64,000 bases of DNA from Meconema thalassinum (Eukaryota > Arthropoda > Insecta > Orthoptera > Tettigoniidae), in the NCBI GenBank assembly GCA_946902985.2, contig OX336396.1, forward strand, positions 237,724,297-237,788,296, in the 5' to 3' direction. Shown one piece after another: positions 54,740 through 64,000 of the stretch. The first letter of the stretch is position 1, and every line of letters begins with the position of its first letter. The notes below the pieces were generated by a model. The model worked only from the letters and a program-made list of their open reading frames with translations. It was not told where the DNA came from and did no database searches. The translations under genes were made by a program, and so were the position numbers.

Positions 54740-57700
54740 TGAACCCGAGGGGGTCAAGCTGACTGATATCGAACGTGGATCTCAGAGACTGTGATCTCAG
54801 AATAAAGGTTCCACCAGGGAACGAACCCGAGATCTGTTGAGGGAGTTTCATTGTAAAAAAAACCCTAGAGGAAAGTTTATATTTAATCACTGGTGTGATT
54901 TCAGTTGATAATGACATTATTTATTAAAATAATGCAGGGAAAAGGAGCGGAATACAGCATTATTGGACTACGTGGAGTAGGCTATGCTGGACTTAGAACG
55001 CAGAAGTAGAGAATTTGACGTTTTACTAATAGGCCCAGAATAGTAGGAGGAGACTCTTGGAGCCGTGTCAATCTCGCTGACCTAGTTAAGTCGTCTGGAA
55101 GAGGTTGGGGGGTTGAATAATGACCAGGTTCTTCCCCGTTTGAGAAGGAAAATGGGAGTGGGATGAGAAGATCCCAAGGAAAATCATTGATTACTCGTAA
55201 TTGGAGCAATGCAATGACATGAGAGTTGCACACAGGTGAATCTTTAGCCAGGAGGCTAATTTTAGAGCCTTTAATCTGCGAAATTGTTGCATATTTAATG
55301 GAGTGCGTAGGGACACAGGACGATGGATGTTCGCGGCTGGGTTTGACGATGTCGCCAGGGATTCCCACTGAAACCGCGTCCCCAAGCCATGGGAAAAGCA
55401 ATTAATATTAATTAATTGGCCGATCGATCCTTCAGCACGCAGATAGTTCTGGGATCAGTGAAGAAAAAGGAACCCGATGAGCATGGTTTCGAGACCAGAA
55501 TCACGCTGGGAGAGGAGTTGAGATAGCGCGGGAAATTTAGCTCTACTTTTTGTGTGAAACCAATATAAGGGAGTTGACCCTTAGCAGTAGACAGTCGTTG
55601 TCAGACAGTCGGGGACAGTAGCAGTTGTTTTTGAACAGACTCGAGCGCGGAACGTATGTCGGTCCGGCTCAGGAAAGGACGCTCAAACAAAGATTTGAAC
55701 ATTTGAGTGTTGACCATTATATTCACCGCACATCGTAATGCACCAAGTGAGAAGATAATCATGCATGGTCATGAAATAATAAGAAGTACGGTAATCAACG
55801 AACGTTATCGTGTGAAATGCGTATTATCGAAGTCAAGGAAGGAGGCCCGGACTTCAACTTGGGAAGCCGCGCAGTAAAACCTTTAGAAGGCTTTATTAAG
55901 GAAAGGCGTGCTGCAGGTGATGTCAGCAGAACGAACAACGGTTTGTGTTCACATAGGAAGTACCGTGTGATATAAGTTGCAGAACTATTGAAGGTAATAA
56001 GCTGTGTAAAAAATATGTACAATGTTAAGCGCAGTGTATAATGTATTGACTGGTTATACATGTCTTATTACGCTGGAATGCGCTGGGAGAAACTTTACGA
56101 AGCATTTGGTAATGTCTTAAGAATACCAAATAGTAACGCTTAGGACGGAAATTAGCATATTTATGCAAAGCAGGAAGTTTACCGTAGGATTATTGATAGA
56201 CTGTTGGTGAATTCCGGAGGCAGATGAACCAGACTTTCAATCAGGAGTTGGTAGAAGCATGGAAGATGCCGTCGACGCCTGCAATTCTGATATTTTGCCG
56301 GGGAATTTCAACCAATGAAAAGTGTAAAAAGTGACGTGTGTTTTGTGTAAATAATATGTGAAAAATCTTTTAAAGTAATGGTAGAATAAGTGTCATAAAG
56401 TGTCATGTGTTTTGGAAGCAATAGCTTCTTTATAGAAATGAAAAGTGCCGTGCGGTTGGTGAGAGAAATGTATCATAAAATGTGTATACTCAAGATGCAA
56501 ATGTCGCACTAAATCTGCATATGGCAGGCGACCCGGAAGGATATAAGTGGTTGGAGCCACCATGATGAGCCTATATATGTGAGTACACCACAAATTATGA
56601 TTATGTAGAAGTATAGGCCACTGCATGTAATGTTATTTCAGAGTTATAAAGATGCCAGTAAAAATCAGTATTAGGAGGTAGACCCTCCAGGTGTAATCAT
56701 TATTGTGTTGATTTTAGTAGAGTTGAGATGTTGTTACATCAGTGAGTGGATTAATCGTTACCACTATTAATAAAATGGCAAATCAGTTATGTAAACGTAA
56801 CGTAACGAACGCGGTTGTTCGATTTTTAAGATGGTTAAGTTGTGTCGGATTTTGGTAATTTATGTCAGTAAGAATAATAATAATAATAATGAATAATAAA
56901 ATGCATGAATGAATACATCAGGAAAAATGTGGTAAGCAAGAAATATTTACGCTAATTGGAAGACTTATCGATCCAAGTAGTAAGATTATACAGTAAGATT
57001 ACATTAAGGAATTGAGAAAAGTGTTTAATATCAGAATATATTGTATTAATGGGAATATAATTATGCAAGGAAATGGAAAATCTTTCTAGTGAATTGAATT
57101 TGCTGCTTGTGTAAAAACTTATAGAGTAATTGATAGATTTCTCTTAATAATTAACGGACGAAGATTATAACATTAGGTCATGGAACCAGGTATTCTATTC
57201 GACGTATGAAATCTCGTATGCCGTGGGTATACTGGGATATGTGCTTTGTGCCAGAGTGTAATTAGTGTTGGACCCTAACTCTGATGATGGATATGGAATG
57301 TTCCGGGTTCGAATCCTGTGATAGTTGAGAGGAGAACGTTGGACACCTCTGCATTCTATCTGATCGCCCGAGAACTTATTATTGAGTCATTCGGCTCTTG
57401 TGAAGCGAATCTTATGACGGCAGCATGTGGGCTGACCGCAGCATTTATTTAAGATACGGGTTATCCTACTAGACCAATGTTTTTATGAATCTCGTGCCTT
57501 CATGTTGAAATGGACCGATTTGGTGCCAGTTATTATATCCTCAGGGTAGGAATAAATGTTAAAGCTCATCCAATACCTATTTGCATAATATTCAGTTTAA
57601 ATCCATTGAGATATGTGTGTCACTGTGACCACGGTATTGTCTTTAAAAATAGTAATACTGCTTGGAGAGATGAAGTCCAGGAATCAGGGAGACAAGGGTC

Positions 57701-58679
57701 GGTTTACAGCTGTGAACAACCCCAACTCCTTTCCATTGTATACAGACAGCTCCAAGGGGCTGGGTCGCTAAACGTACCATGAAGGCTAGCGTTTTGAGAG
57801 GATAGATTTAAGACCTTGCTTGCATTGAAAGAAACATTGTTATAGTGAGTAATGAAGTCATGTGGTTTAAGAACACATTGGTAATTATAGATCACCCTGA
57901 TGGTTCATGTTTTTAGCAATCTAACGAATGGTTGGAGGTTGCATTTATAACTGTCACTGACAACTTTTTCAGAAGTTGGTTACTTAACGCCACAGGCTAC
58001 GCGCGCAAGGGTAGTTTAATAGTACCGTCCGACACAGCGTTAACTAAAGTTTTAAGATGAAATCATAACGGCATGCAGTGGAGCTATATAAATAGAGGAA
58101 GTGTAGGGGTAGCTTTACGTAATTATGGGGTTGCACATAGATTGTTGTGCAACACCTGAATAGGCTAATGCATGTAAAGCATTTGGTGGGAAGAGAAAGA
58201 TCAAACACACACGGCACACATAATGGTCAAATTAAGACGAGGTTTAAGGAATAAGTAATTTTGTAAAATTAAAGAAGTCACATTGGATGACAGAAGAATT
58301 ACAGTACAGTTTGTTTCTGAAGTTGTATGTGCATCAGCGCACTAGAGTGAATTGTAAAGTTGAGATAAGGGTAAAGGTTTGAGTTATGATATGAGTTTAT
58401 TATGTAGATATTATGTTAATATTAGTGGATTGTGGAAGTAATATTTTTGTTTGATTTTGTTTTATGTTTGTTGGGATTGTTTTATTTGTTTGAAGCCATG
58501 ATTTTATTACTGAATTAAAGTCTTAGAATAGAGTTGTGCCTTATCATTGTAGAGTTGATACCTTTTAGTTTCAAATCCAAAATATGCAACTGCTCAATGG
58601 GGGAACGGTACACGCCCGAGTCCTGATGCTAGCTGGAGGCGGAAGCATATTTTCCATAGAGATTACTCACATGGGTACA
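54740..58679 (+). repeat. LTR3 (3' LTR, without the THAP transposon)
   Basis: 3940 bases, TGAACCC to GGGTACA, followed by acac and in-phase minisatellite. It lacks the 1235-bp transposon: the junction cttatagag at 57118-57126 is an empty site with a single AT. It has many private substitutions in its last ~2.5 kb. TATA box at 58085-58095. Confidence 0.92.
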
Positions 58680-58683
58680 ACAC

Positions 58684-58840
58684 TTACCCTTTGGTACCCA
58701 ACGAGTAACCCTGTCTACTTGAAATTTTGGGCAGGCCACTCCTTTCCATGCATTTACTTTTAATTTTTGGCAGACTACTCCTTTCCCTGCATTTAGGCCC
58801 TTTGCTAAAAATCGACACCGTTTCACCCATCTCAACCTAA
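58684..58840 (+). repeat. 128-bp minisatellite of Helitron A, right remnant
   Basis: Begins ttaccctttggtacccaacgag, the exact continuation of the unit cut at 26046, and holds about one and a quarter units before the array ends at caacctaattttgtc. Confidence 0.9.
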
Positions 58841-59380
58841 TTTTGTCTTGCTCGACTGTGATTCATTGTTACTATTACGTTAATTTGTAAGTTTGACGTG
58901 CCAATTCAATAATTGAAGTGTATGTATGTCCCCTATGCGTTCATATACCATTTATCCGATTGCGATGATACTTGGGTCAGTTGTTGTGTGGATTCCAGGG
59001 AAGGTTTCTAGCAACAAATTATGTATGTAACACAAAAGTGTGAGGGACTTAACATGAAGTTTTAAATGCCACAGTAACCCAATTGCACAATGCCAGTTGT
59101 GATGATGATGATGATTATGATAATTGTTGTTTAAAGGGGCCTAACATCGAGGTTCACCGGCCAATGTATAGGACCGGGAACCCCCCCCGAAAGTCTGTCA
59201 TATATCGTCATCAACTGCGATATTCTCAGGTTCGTGCAGCTTGGACCCGAGCAGTATTTCACTAGACGCTTCGAGTATAGGCCTAAGCCAGAAAATAAGG
59301 TTCAGACTTTGAAAGGCATCGAAGGTAGAAATCTGAATTACCTATATCAGATTTAAAATTACACCATGTTCATTTAGTAG
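58841..59380 (+). other. Helitron A middle segment
   Basis: Non-repetitive Helitron DNA with gtatgtatgtcccctatgcg and atttatccgattgcgatgat, followed by a (gat)n run (59101-59118) and tttaaaggggcctaacatc. The latter also occurs in many insect interspersed repeats and may be a small SINE remnant. No coding sequence is recognisable. Confidence 0.45.
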
Positions 59381-59389
59381 TCATTTTTC

Positions 59390-60234
59390 TTTACCTTATT
59401 ATTATCGTCATAAGGGCAAATGACCTAGATGTTACACCCATTATACCACTAATCACCACACACAATACGTCTTCATCGCCGTTGAATTTTGAAATATTTC
59501 TATCACGGTAGTCTCTAAGTTTGTCGTGTCAATTCAACAGTAGTTTTCATTATCATCCTCATCAAAAGGGCAAATGACCTAGATGTTACGTCCATTATAC
59601 TACTAAGCAACACCACAGTTTTCATAGCCTGTGATATTTAAAATGTGTACTTCCATTACATTGTAAGTTTGCTATACCCGTTCAGTAGAAGTCGTCTTCA
59701 TTATCATCCTCATCAAACGGGCAAATAACCTAGATGTTACGTCCATTATACTACTAAGCAACACCACAGTCTACCTAGCTTGTGATTTTTAAAATATGTA
59801 TTTCCATTAGTTTGTAAGTTTGATATACCCGTTCAGTAGTAGTCGTCTTCATTATCATCCTCATCAAGATTGCAAATGACCTAGATGTTACGTCCATTAT
59901 ACTACTAAGCAACACCACAGTCTACCTAGCCTGTGATTTTTAAAATGTGTATTTCTATTAGTTTGATAGACCCGTTCTGTAGTAGTCGTCTTCATTATCA
60001 TCCTCATCAAAAGGGCAAATGACCTAGATGTTACGTCCATTATACTACTAAGCAACACCACAGTCTACTTAGCCTGTGATTTTTAAAATATGTATTTCCA
60101 TTAGATTGTAAGTTTGATATACCCGTTCAGTAGTAGTCGTATTCATTATCATCCTCATCAAAAGGGCAAATGACCTTGATGTTACGTCCATTATACTACT
60201 AAGCAACACCACAGTCTACCTAGCCTGTGATTTT
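59390..60234 (+). repeat. 151-bp tandem repeat of Helitron A
   Basis: Five to six units with landmarks attatcatcctcatcaa, gggcaaatgacctagatg, ccattatactactaagcaac and accacagtctac. The attatcatcc block occurs at 59549, 59700, 59851, 59994 and 60145, so spacing is 151 bases except for one unit with an 8-base deletion (143). The array resumes at 61684-61745 after the nested Helentron-like element. Confidence 0.92.
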
Positions 60235-61683
60235 TAGCCTACTTTTCACATTTTGCAAAAATGAGGAAAAAGTAGACTTTTGAGATCGGGCAAATGTGTG
60301 TCTGTCTGTCCTTCTGTCTGTCTGTCTGTCTGTCTGTCCTTCTGTCTGTCTGGCTGGCTGGCTGGCTGTGGGTGACTCCCCCCCCTATCAACTCCTAAAC
60401 GGCTGCAGCAATCGAAACAAAATTTGGTAGGAGTAAAGATCTATACCTGAATATCTCACGCCCATATTTGAAAATGATGTCAGTGCTACCAACTGCTGAA
60501 AAATCGCAATTGAAATTTGAGCTCCATGTTGGATATCTTTGAAGGTATGAATAGGAGCTATTTCAAAATTGGCACACGTATATATAATAATATTGCAGTT
60601 TAATTTCCAGGAGTCCATACATCACAGTGTTGCCAAAATGAATAAACGCCTTCTGATAGGTCCAAGTTTCAAATGCATATAACTTCTACACTATCAATTG
60701 GATTTCAACCAAATTTCGTATGTGCTATGTGTACATAAACAGACATGACTGATCGTACTATTATGATCCACCAGGGCTGCCAACTGTTAATAAATACTCT
60801 CAATTTATTTTATCCAAATACCAATATATCAGAAAGTATGCCAGCCGACAGCTTTAAACTATGCACACGTATAGTACCTGACATTCTATATTAATTTGGA
60901 GAAACTTATATACGTCAGTGCTACCAACATGATTCTAAGCCTGCTGAGAGGTCCAAATTTAAATACATGTAACTTCTATACTATCATTTGGATTTCAACC
61001 AAATTTCGTGTGTGCTATGTGTACCATAACAGATATGTATATGCCGATTCTTAAGAGTAACCAGGGCTGCCAACTGTTAGTAAATACTGTCTCTATTTTT
61101 GTTACCCTAATATCAATATATCAGAAAGTATGCAGGCCAATAGCTCTAAACTTTGCACACGTATAGTACCTGGCATTCTAGATTAATTTGGAGTAACTAA
61201 TATACGTCAGTGCTGCCAACATAATTCTAAGCCTGCTGATAGATCCAATTTTAAAATGCATGTAACTTCTATACTAACCAATGGATTTTATTCAAAATTG
61301 ACACAACAATAGATCATATTATTTCAGATTATTTCTGACCAATACATGTATGTCATTGTTGCCAACATGATTTTACGCGCGCTGTTAGATCCAATGTTTA
61401 ACTGCATGTAACGTCCATGCTATCCATTGGACTTCAACCAAATTTTGTATTCTGTACCTTAGGAGATGGAACTAAGAATATATTCAGTCACCAGGGCTGC
61501 CAACTGTAGTTCTCTATTAGGCTACAGTATGCCAGGTATACAGTATTTCGAACTAATTAGAAATTTCGATATTACCAACTTAATTTCGTCATTATTTTAG
61601 ATAGATCCATATAGATTAATCATTGGCATAGATCTTAAATTTTAAGAAAAGTAGGCTCTTTAGTTCGTTACGGAACTTCTTGT
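60235..61683 (+). mobile_element. Helentron-like non-autonomous element, copy 2
   Basis: Begins agcctacttttcac. Near the end it has gaaaagtaggct, the exact inverse of agcctacttttc, followed by the hairpin gttcgttacggaac and ttcttgt. It lies between Ts of a gatttttaaaat site in the 151-bp repeat, whose sequence resumes directly (aaaatatgtatttccatt). This is Helentron structure and insertion preference. The interior has a TCTG run and internal repeats with gtaacttctatactat, ccagggctgccaactgt and tgccaacat. No coding sequence. Confidence 0.75.
60297..60370. repeat. (TCTG)n / (GGCT)n microsatellite
   Basis: Tandem tctg units interrupted by cctt, turning into ggct units. It lies near the 5' end of the Helentron-like element, at the place where copy 1 has a TG run. 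Confidence 0.9.
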
Positions 61684-61745
61684 TAAAATATGTATTTCCA
61701 TTAGATTGAAAGTTGATATAACCGTTCAGTAGTAGTCGTCTTCAT
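61684..61745 (+). repeat. 151-bp repeat, continuation
   Basis: aaaatatgtatttccattag through gtagtagtcgtcttcat, completing the unit interrupted at 60234. Confidence 0.8.
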
Positions 61746-61796
61746 AAATAAATATAATTTATCACGTTGAGTGTTAAGGAGACTGAGATATTATCA

Positions 61797-61831
61797 TCAT
61801 TCCACCGGGCGAAGCCGGGTACTACTGCTAG
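61797..61831 (+). other. Helitron A 3' hairpin and CTAG end
   Basis: CCGG-gcgaag-CCGG, nine bases, then CTAG (61828-61831) and host T. This is the termination signal expected for rolling-circle Helitrons. Confidence 0.85.
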
Positions 61832-61996
61832 TCATCTCATAAAAACTGGGCTATATGGTCCGTGATAAAGAAAGAAACTGGAAAATCTGCTAAAATACAA
61901 AGGAACATTACACTGACCAGAAATAATAAAGTGATTAATAATCTAGAGGAAATAGCAAACACTTTTAATGACTATTTTCTGGAAATTCCACGAAAA
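61832..61996 (+). pseudogene. LINE ORF2, continuation after Helitron A
   Basis: Continues the frame of 22925-23781 directly across the Helitron A site: KNWAIWSVIKKETGKS, then LTRNNKVINNLEEIANTF and NDYFLEI. This is the linker between endonuclease and RT in jockey/RTE-like LINE proteins. The frame is then cut at 61996 by the start of Helitron B, and the RT domain must lie beyond the window if it survives. Confidence 0.85.
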
Positions 61997-62027
61997 TCTA
62001 TATTTTTTGTCTGTCTGTTATGCATAC

Positions 62028-64000
62028 AAATCCACACCGTCTCACTGATCTGAACCAAAATTTGTATACTTATCCTTTGGAACCCGACGAGTAACCCTGT
62101 CAACTTTAAATTTCGGACAGACCACCCCATTCCCTGCATTTAGGCCCTTTTGCACAAATCTACACCGTTTCACCGAGGCCTCCGTGGCTTAGGCGGCAGC
62201 ACGCCGGCCTCTCACCGCTGGATCCGTGGTTCAAATCCCGGTCTCTCCATGTGAGATCTGTGCTGGACAAAACGGAGGCAGACAGGTTTTTCTCCGGGTA
62301 CTCCGGTTTTCCCTGTCAAAATTTCATTCCAGCAACACTCTCCACTATCATTTCATTTCATCTGTCATTCATTTAATCATTGCCCCAGAGGAGTGCGTCA
62401 GGCCTCGGCAGCCGGCACATTTCCTATCCTCGCCGCTAGATGGGGGCTTCATTCATTCCATTGCTGACCCGGTCGGAGACTGGAAGCAGGCTGTGGATTT
62501 TCATTTTTCTACACCGTTTCACCGATCTGAACCAAAATGTGTATACTTACCCTTTGTAACCCTGCGAGTAACATGTCCACATAAAATTTCGGAAAGACCA
62601 CCCCACTCCCTGCATTTAGGCCCCTTCGTCCAAATCCACACCGTTTCACCGATCAGAACCAAACTTCGTATTCTTACCCTTTGGTACCCTGCGAGTAACA
62701 CTGTCTGCTTGAAATTGCGGCCAGACCACTCCATTCCCTGTATTTAGGCCCTTTGGCCCAAATCTACACCGTTTCACCTATCTCAACCAAAAGTGTATAT
62801 TTGCCCTTTGGAACAATGCGACTAACACTGTCTGCTTGTAATTGCGGAGAGGCTACTCCATCCCCTGCATTTAGGCCATTTGGCACAAACCTACACCGTT
62901 TCACCGATCTGAACCAAAATTTGTATACTTACCCTTTGGAATCCTGCGAGTAAAACTGTCTACTTAAAATTTCGGACAGACCACCCCATTCCCTGCATTT
63001 AGGCCCATTGGCACAAATCTACACCGTTTCACCGATCTGAACTAACATTTGTATACCTACCCTTCGGAACCCTGCGGGTAACCATGTCCACTTGAAGTTT
63101 CGGACAGACCACCCCATTCCCTGCATTTAGGCCCTTTTGCACAAATCTTCACAGTTTCACCGATCTGAACCAACATGTGTATACTTACCCTTTGGAACCC
63201 TGCGAGTAACACTGTCCACTTAAAATTTCGGACAGACCACCCCTTTCCCTGCTTTTTAGCCCTTTGTTACAAATCTACATCGTTTCAGCGATCAGAACCA
63301 AAATTCGAATTCGTACCCTTTGGTACCCTGCGAGTAACACTGTCTGCTTGAAATTGCGGGCAGACCACTCCATTCCCTGCATTTAGGCCCTTTGGCACAA
63401 ATCTACACCGTCACCGATCTGAACCAAAATTTGTATACTTACCCTTTGGAACCCTGCGAGTAACACTGTCTGCTTGAAATGTGGCCAGACCACTCCATTC
63501 CCTCTTTGGCCCAAATCTACACCGTTTCACCGATCTCAACCAAAATTTGTATATTTACCCTTTGGAACACTGCGACTAACAATGTCTGCTTGAAATTCCG
63601 GAGAGGGTACTCCATCCCCTGCATTTAGGCCCTTTGTCACAAATCTACACTGTTTCACCAATCTGTACCAAAATGTTTATACTTACCCTTTGAAACACTG
63701 CGAGTAACACTGTCCACTTAAAATTTCGGACAGGCCACCCCATTCCCTGCATTTAGGCCCTTTGACACAAATCCACACCGTTTCACCGATCAGAACTAAC
63801 ATTCGGATACTTACCCTTTGGTACCCTGCGAGCAACACTGTCCACTTGAAATTTTGAACAGACCACTCCATTCCCTGCACTTAGGCCCTTTGGCAAAAAT
63901 CTACACCGTTTCACCCATCTCAACCAAATTTTACATACTTACTCTTTGGAACCCAACGAGTAACCCTGTCTACTTGAAATTTTGGGCAGGCCACTCCTTT
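62028..64000 (+). repeat. 128-bp minisatellite array of Helitron B
   Basis: Same unit as 23840-26046, with the same variants in a similar order (cgtccaaatcc, then cacctatctcaacc, then ggagaggctactcc). It is split by a SINE. Units near 63400 and 63480-63510 are shortened by small deletions. Confidence 0.92.
62177..62508 (+). mobile_element. tRNA-derived SINE, family S5, in Helitron B
   Basis: Flanked by perfect 17-bp duplications ctacaccgtttcaccga (62160-62176 and 62509-62525). The head reads ggcctccgtggcttaggcgg (A-box) and has the B-box ggttcaaatcc. The tail ends gattttcattttt. Removing the SINE and one duplication restores the minisatellite unit. Confidence 0.95.

Larger units (their letters stand above)
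26047..58679 (+). mobile_element. Ty3/gypsy retrotransposon with 5.2-kb LTRs, tandem (LTR-int-LTR-int-LTR)
   Basis: Three LTR copies alternate with two internal regions: LTR1 26047-36107, internal 36108-42844, LTR2 42845-48021, internal 48022-54739, LTR3 54740-58679. LTRs begin TGAACCC and end GGGTACA. After correcting for a nested LINE in LTR1 and a missing DNA transposon in LTR3, the lengths are 5178, 5177 and 5177 bases, which confirms the ends. The internal regions are 6737 and 6718 bases and encode Gag-Pol with no env. One element would be about 17 kb. The outer 4-bp duplication means one original integration that later became tandem. Confidence 0.9.
23782..61831 (+). mobile_element. Helitron A (5.4 kb itself, 38 kb with nested elements)
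   Basis: It starts TCTCTATATATATAAAG after an A and ends ccaCCGGgcgaagCCGGgtactactg CTAG before a T. This fits a canonical Helitron inserted at A|T without a target duplication. Its two flanks join into one LINE reading frame, which fixes both ends. Its own content is a 128-bp minisatellite, a middle segment (58840-59380), a 151-bp tandem repeat and the 3' hairpin. No Rep or helicase coding sequence is seen, so it is non-autonomous. It was later hit by a gypsy element (26047-58679) and a Helentron-like element (60235-61683). Confidence 0.88.
61997..64000 (+). mobile_element. Helitron B (5' part, runs off the window)
   Basis: Starts TCTATATTTTTTGTCTG after an A, like Helitron A (TCTCTATATATATAAAG, then gtctgtctg), and goes straight into the 128-bp minisatellite. 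Its 3' end is outside the window. It is in the same orientation as Helitron A and only 165 bases of LINE separate the two. Confidence 0.8.

Noticed and set aside
57110..57130. A 1.2-kb deletion in LTR3
   Set aside because: The segment missing from LTR3 has inverted terminal repeats and AT flanks, and LTR3 shows a single AT, so an insertion in the LTR1/LTR2 lineage is the simpler reading.
26047..58679. The tandem gypsy as an assembly duplication
   Set aside because: The two internal copies differ by an 18-base insertion, an A-run change, a stop codon and many substitutions, and LTR1, LTR2 and LTR3 are distinct. An artefact cannot be fully excluded without reads.

Overview
The window reads as repeat-dense DNA from an animal nuclear genome, most likely an insect. 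The pointers are tRNA-headed SINEs, jockey/I-like LINEs, Helitrons ending in a CCGG hairpin plus CTAG, and a Ty3/gypsy element. A polyneopteran is my guess, with low confidence. I recognise no host protein-coding gene, no operon and no rRNA or functional tRNA gene. Almost everything I can name is a transposable element, many of them nested.

Layout. 0-8 kb: AT-rich DNA, a minus-strand I/jockey-type LINE remnant (gag-like ORF1 and endonuclease), a LINE tail, a pair of diverged direct repeats, and a LINE tail split by a SINE. 8-12 kb: mostly unassigned, with one LINE tail. 12-20 kb: a second copy of the same SINE, a PIF/Harbinger-like element carrying a solo LTR, a Helentron-like element, a SINE, a LINE tail, a minus-strand SINE, and a short hAT element with perfect 8-bp target duplications and its own nested SINE. 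20-22.9 kb: a minus-strand jockey-type RT gene split by a 967-bp Helitron, then two broken Helitron ends.

22.9-64 kb is one nest. A LINE endonuclease gene is split by a Helitron (A, 23782-61831) at an A|T site. Helitron A carries a ~128-bp minisatellite and a ~151-bp tandem repeat. A Ty3/gypsy element is inserted in the 128-bp array (4-bp target duplication, array phase kept) and is now a tandem LTR-internal-LTR-internal-LTR structure. Its LTRs are about 5.2 kb each, nearly as long as its 6.7-kb internal region. LTR1 and LTR2 hold a 1235-bp THAP-fragment DNA transposon that LTR3 lacks, and LTR1 was later hit by a 4.9-kb LINE. The 151-bp array is split by a Helentron-like element. The LINE then continues at 61832 and is split again by Helitron B (61997 to the window end), which carries the 128-bp array and a SINE.

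The gypsy internal region encodes Gag-Protease-RT-RNaseH-Integrase in one frame without a recognisable env. Both copies share a TGA inside gag and a YVDN instead of YVDD in RT. Each also has a private lesion: an A-run frameshift in copy 1 and a TAA in copy 2. The LINE in LTR1 has an N-terminal 2A-like motif in ORF1, and its ORF2 follows in the same frame after a single TAA. Removing each insertion in silico restores reading frames or array phase, which is the main support for the boundaries given here.
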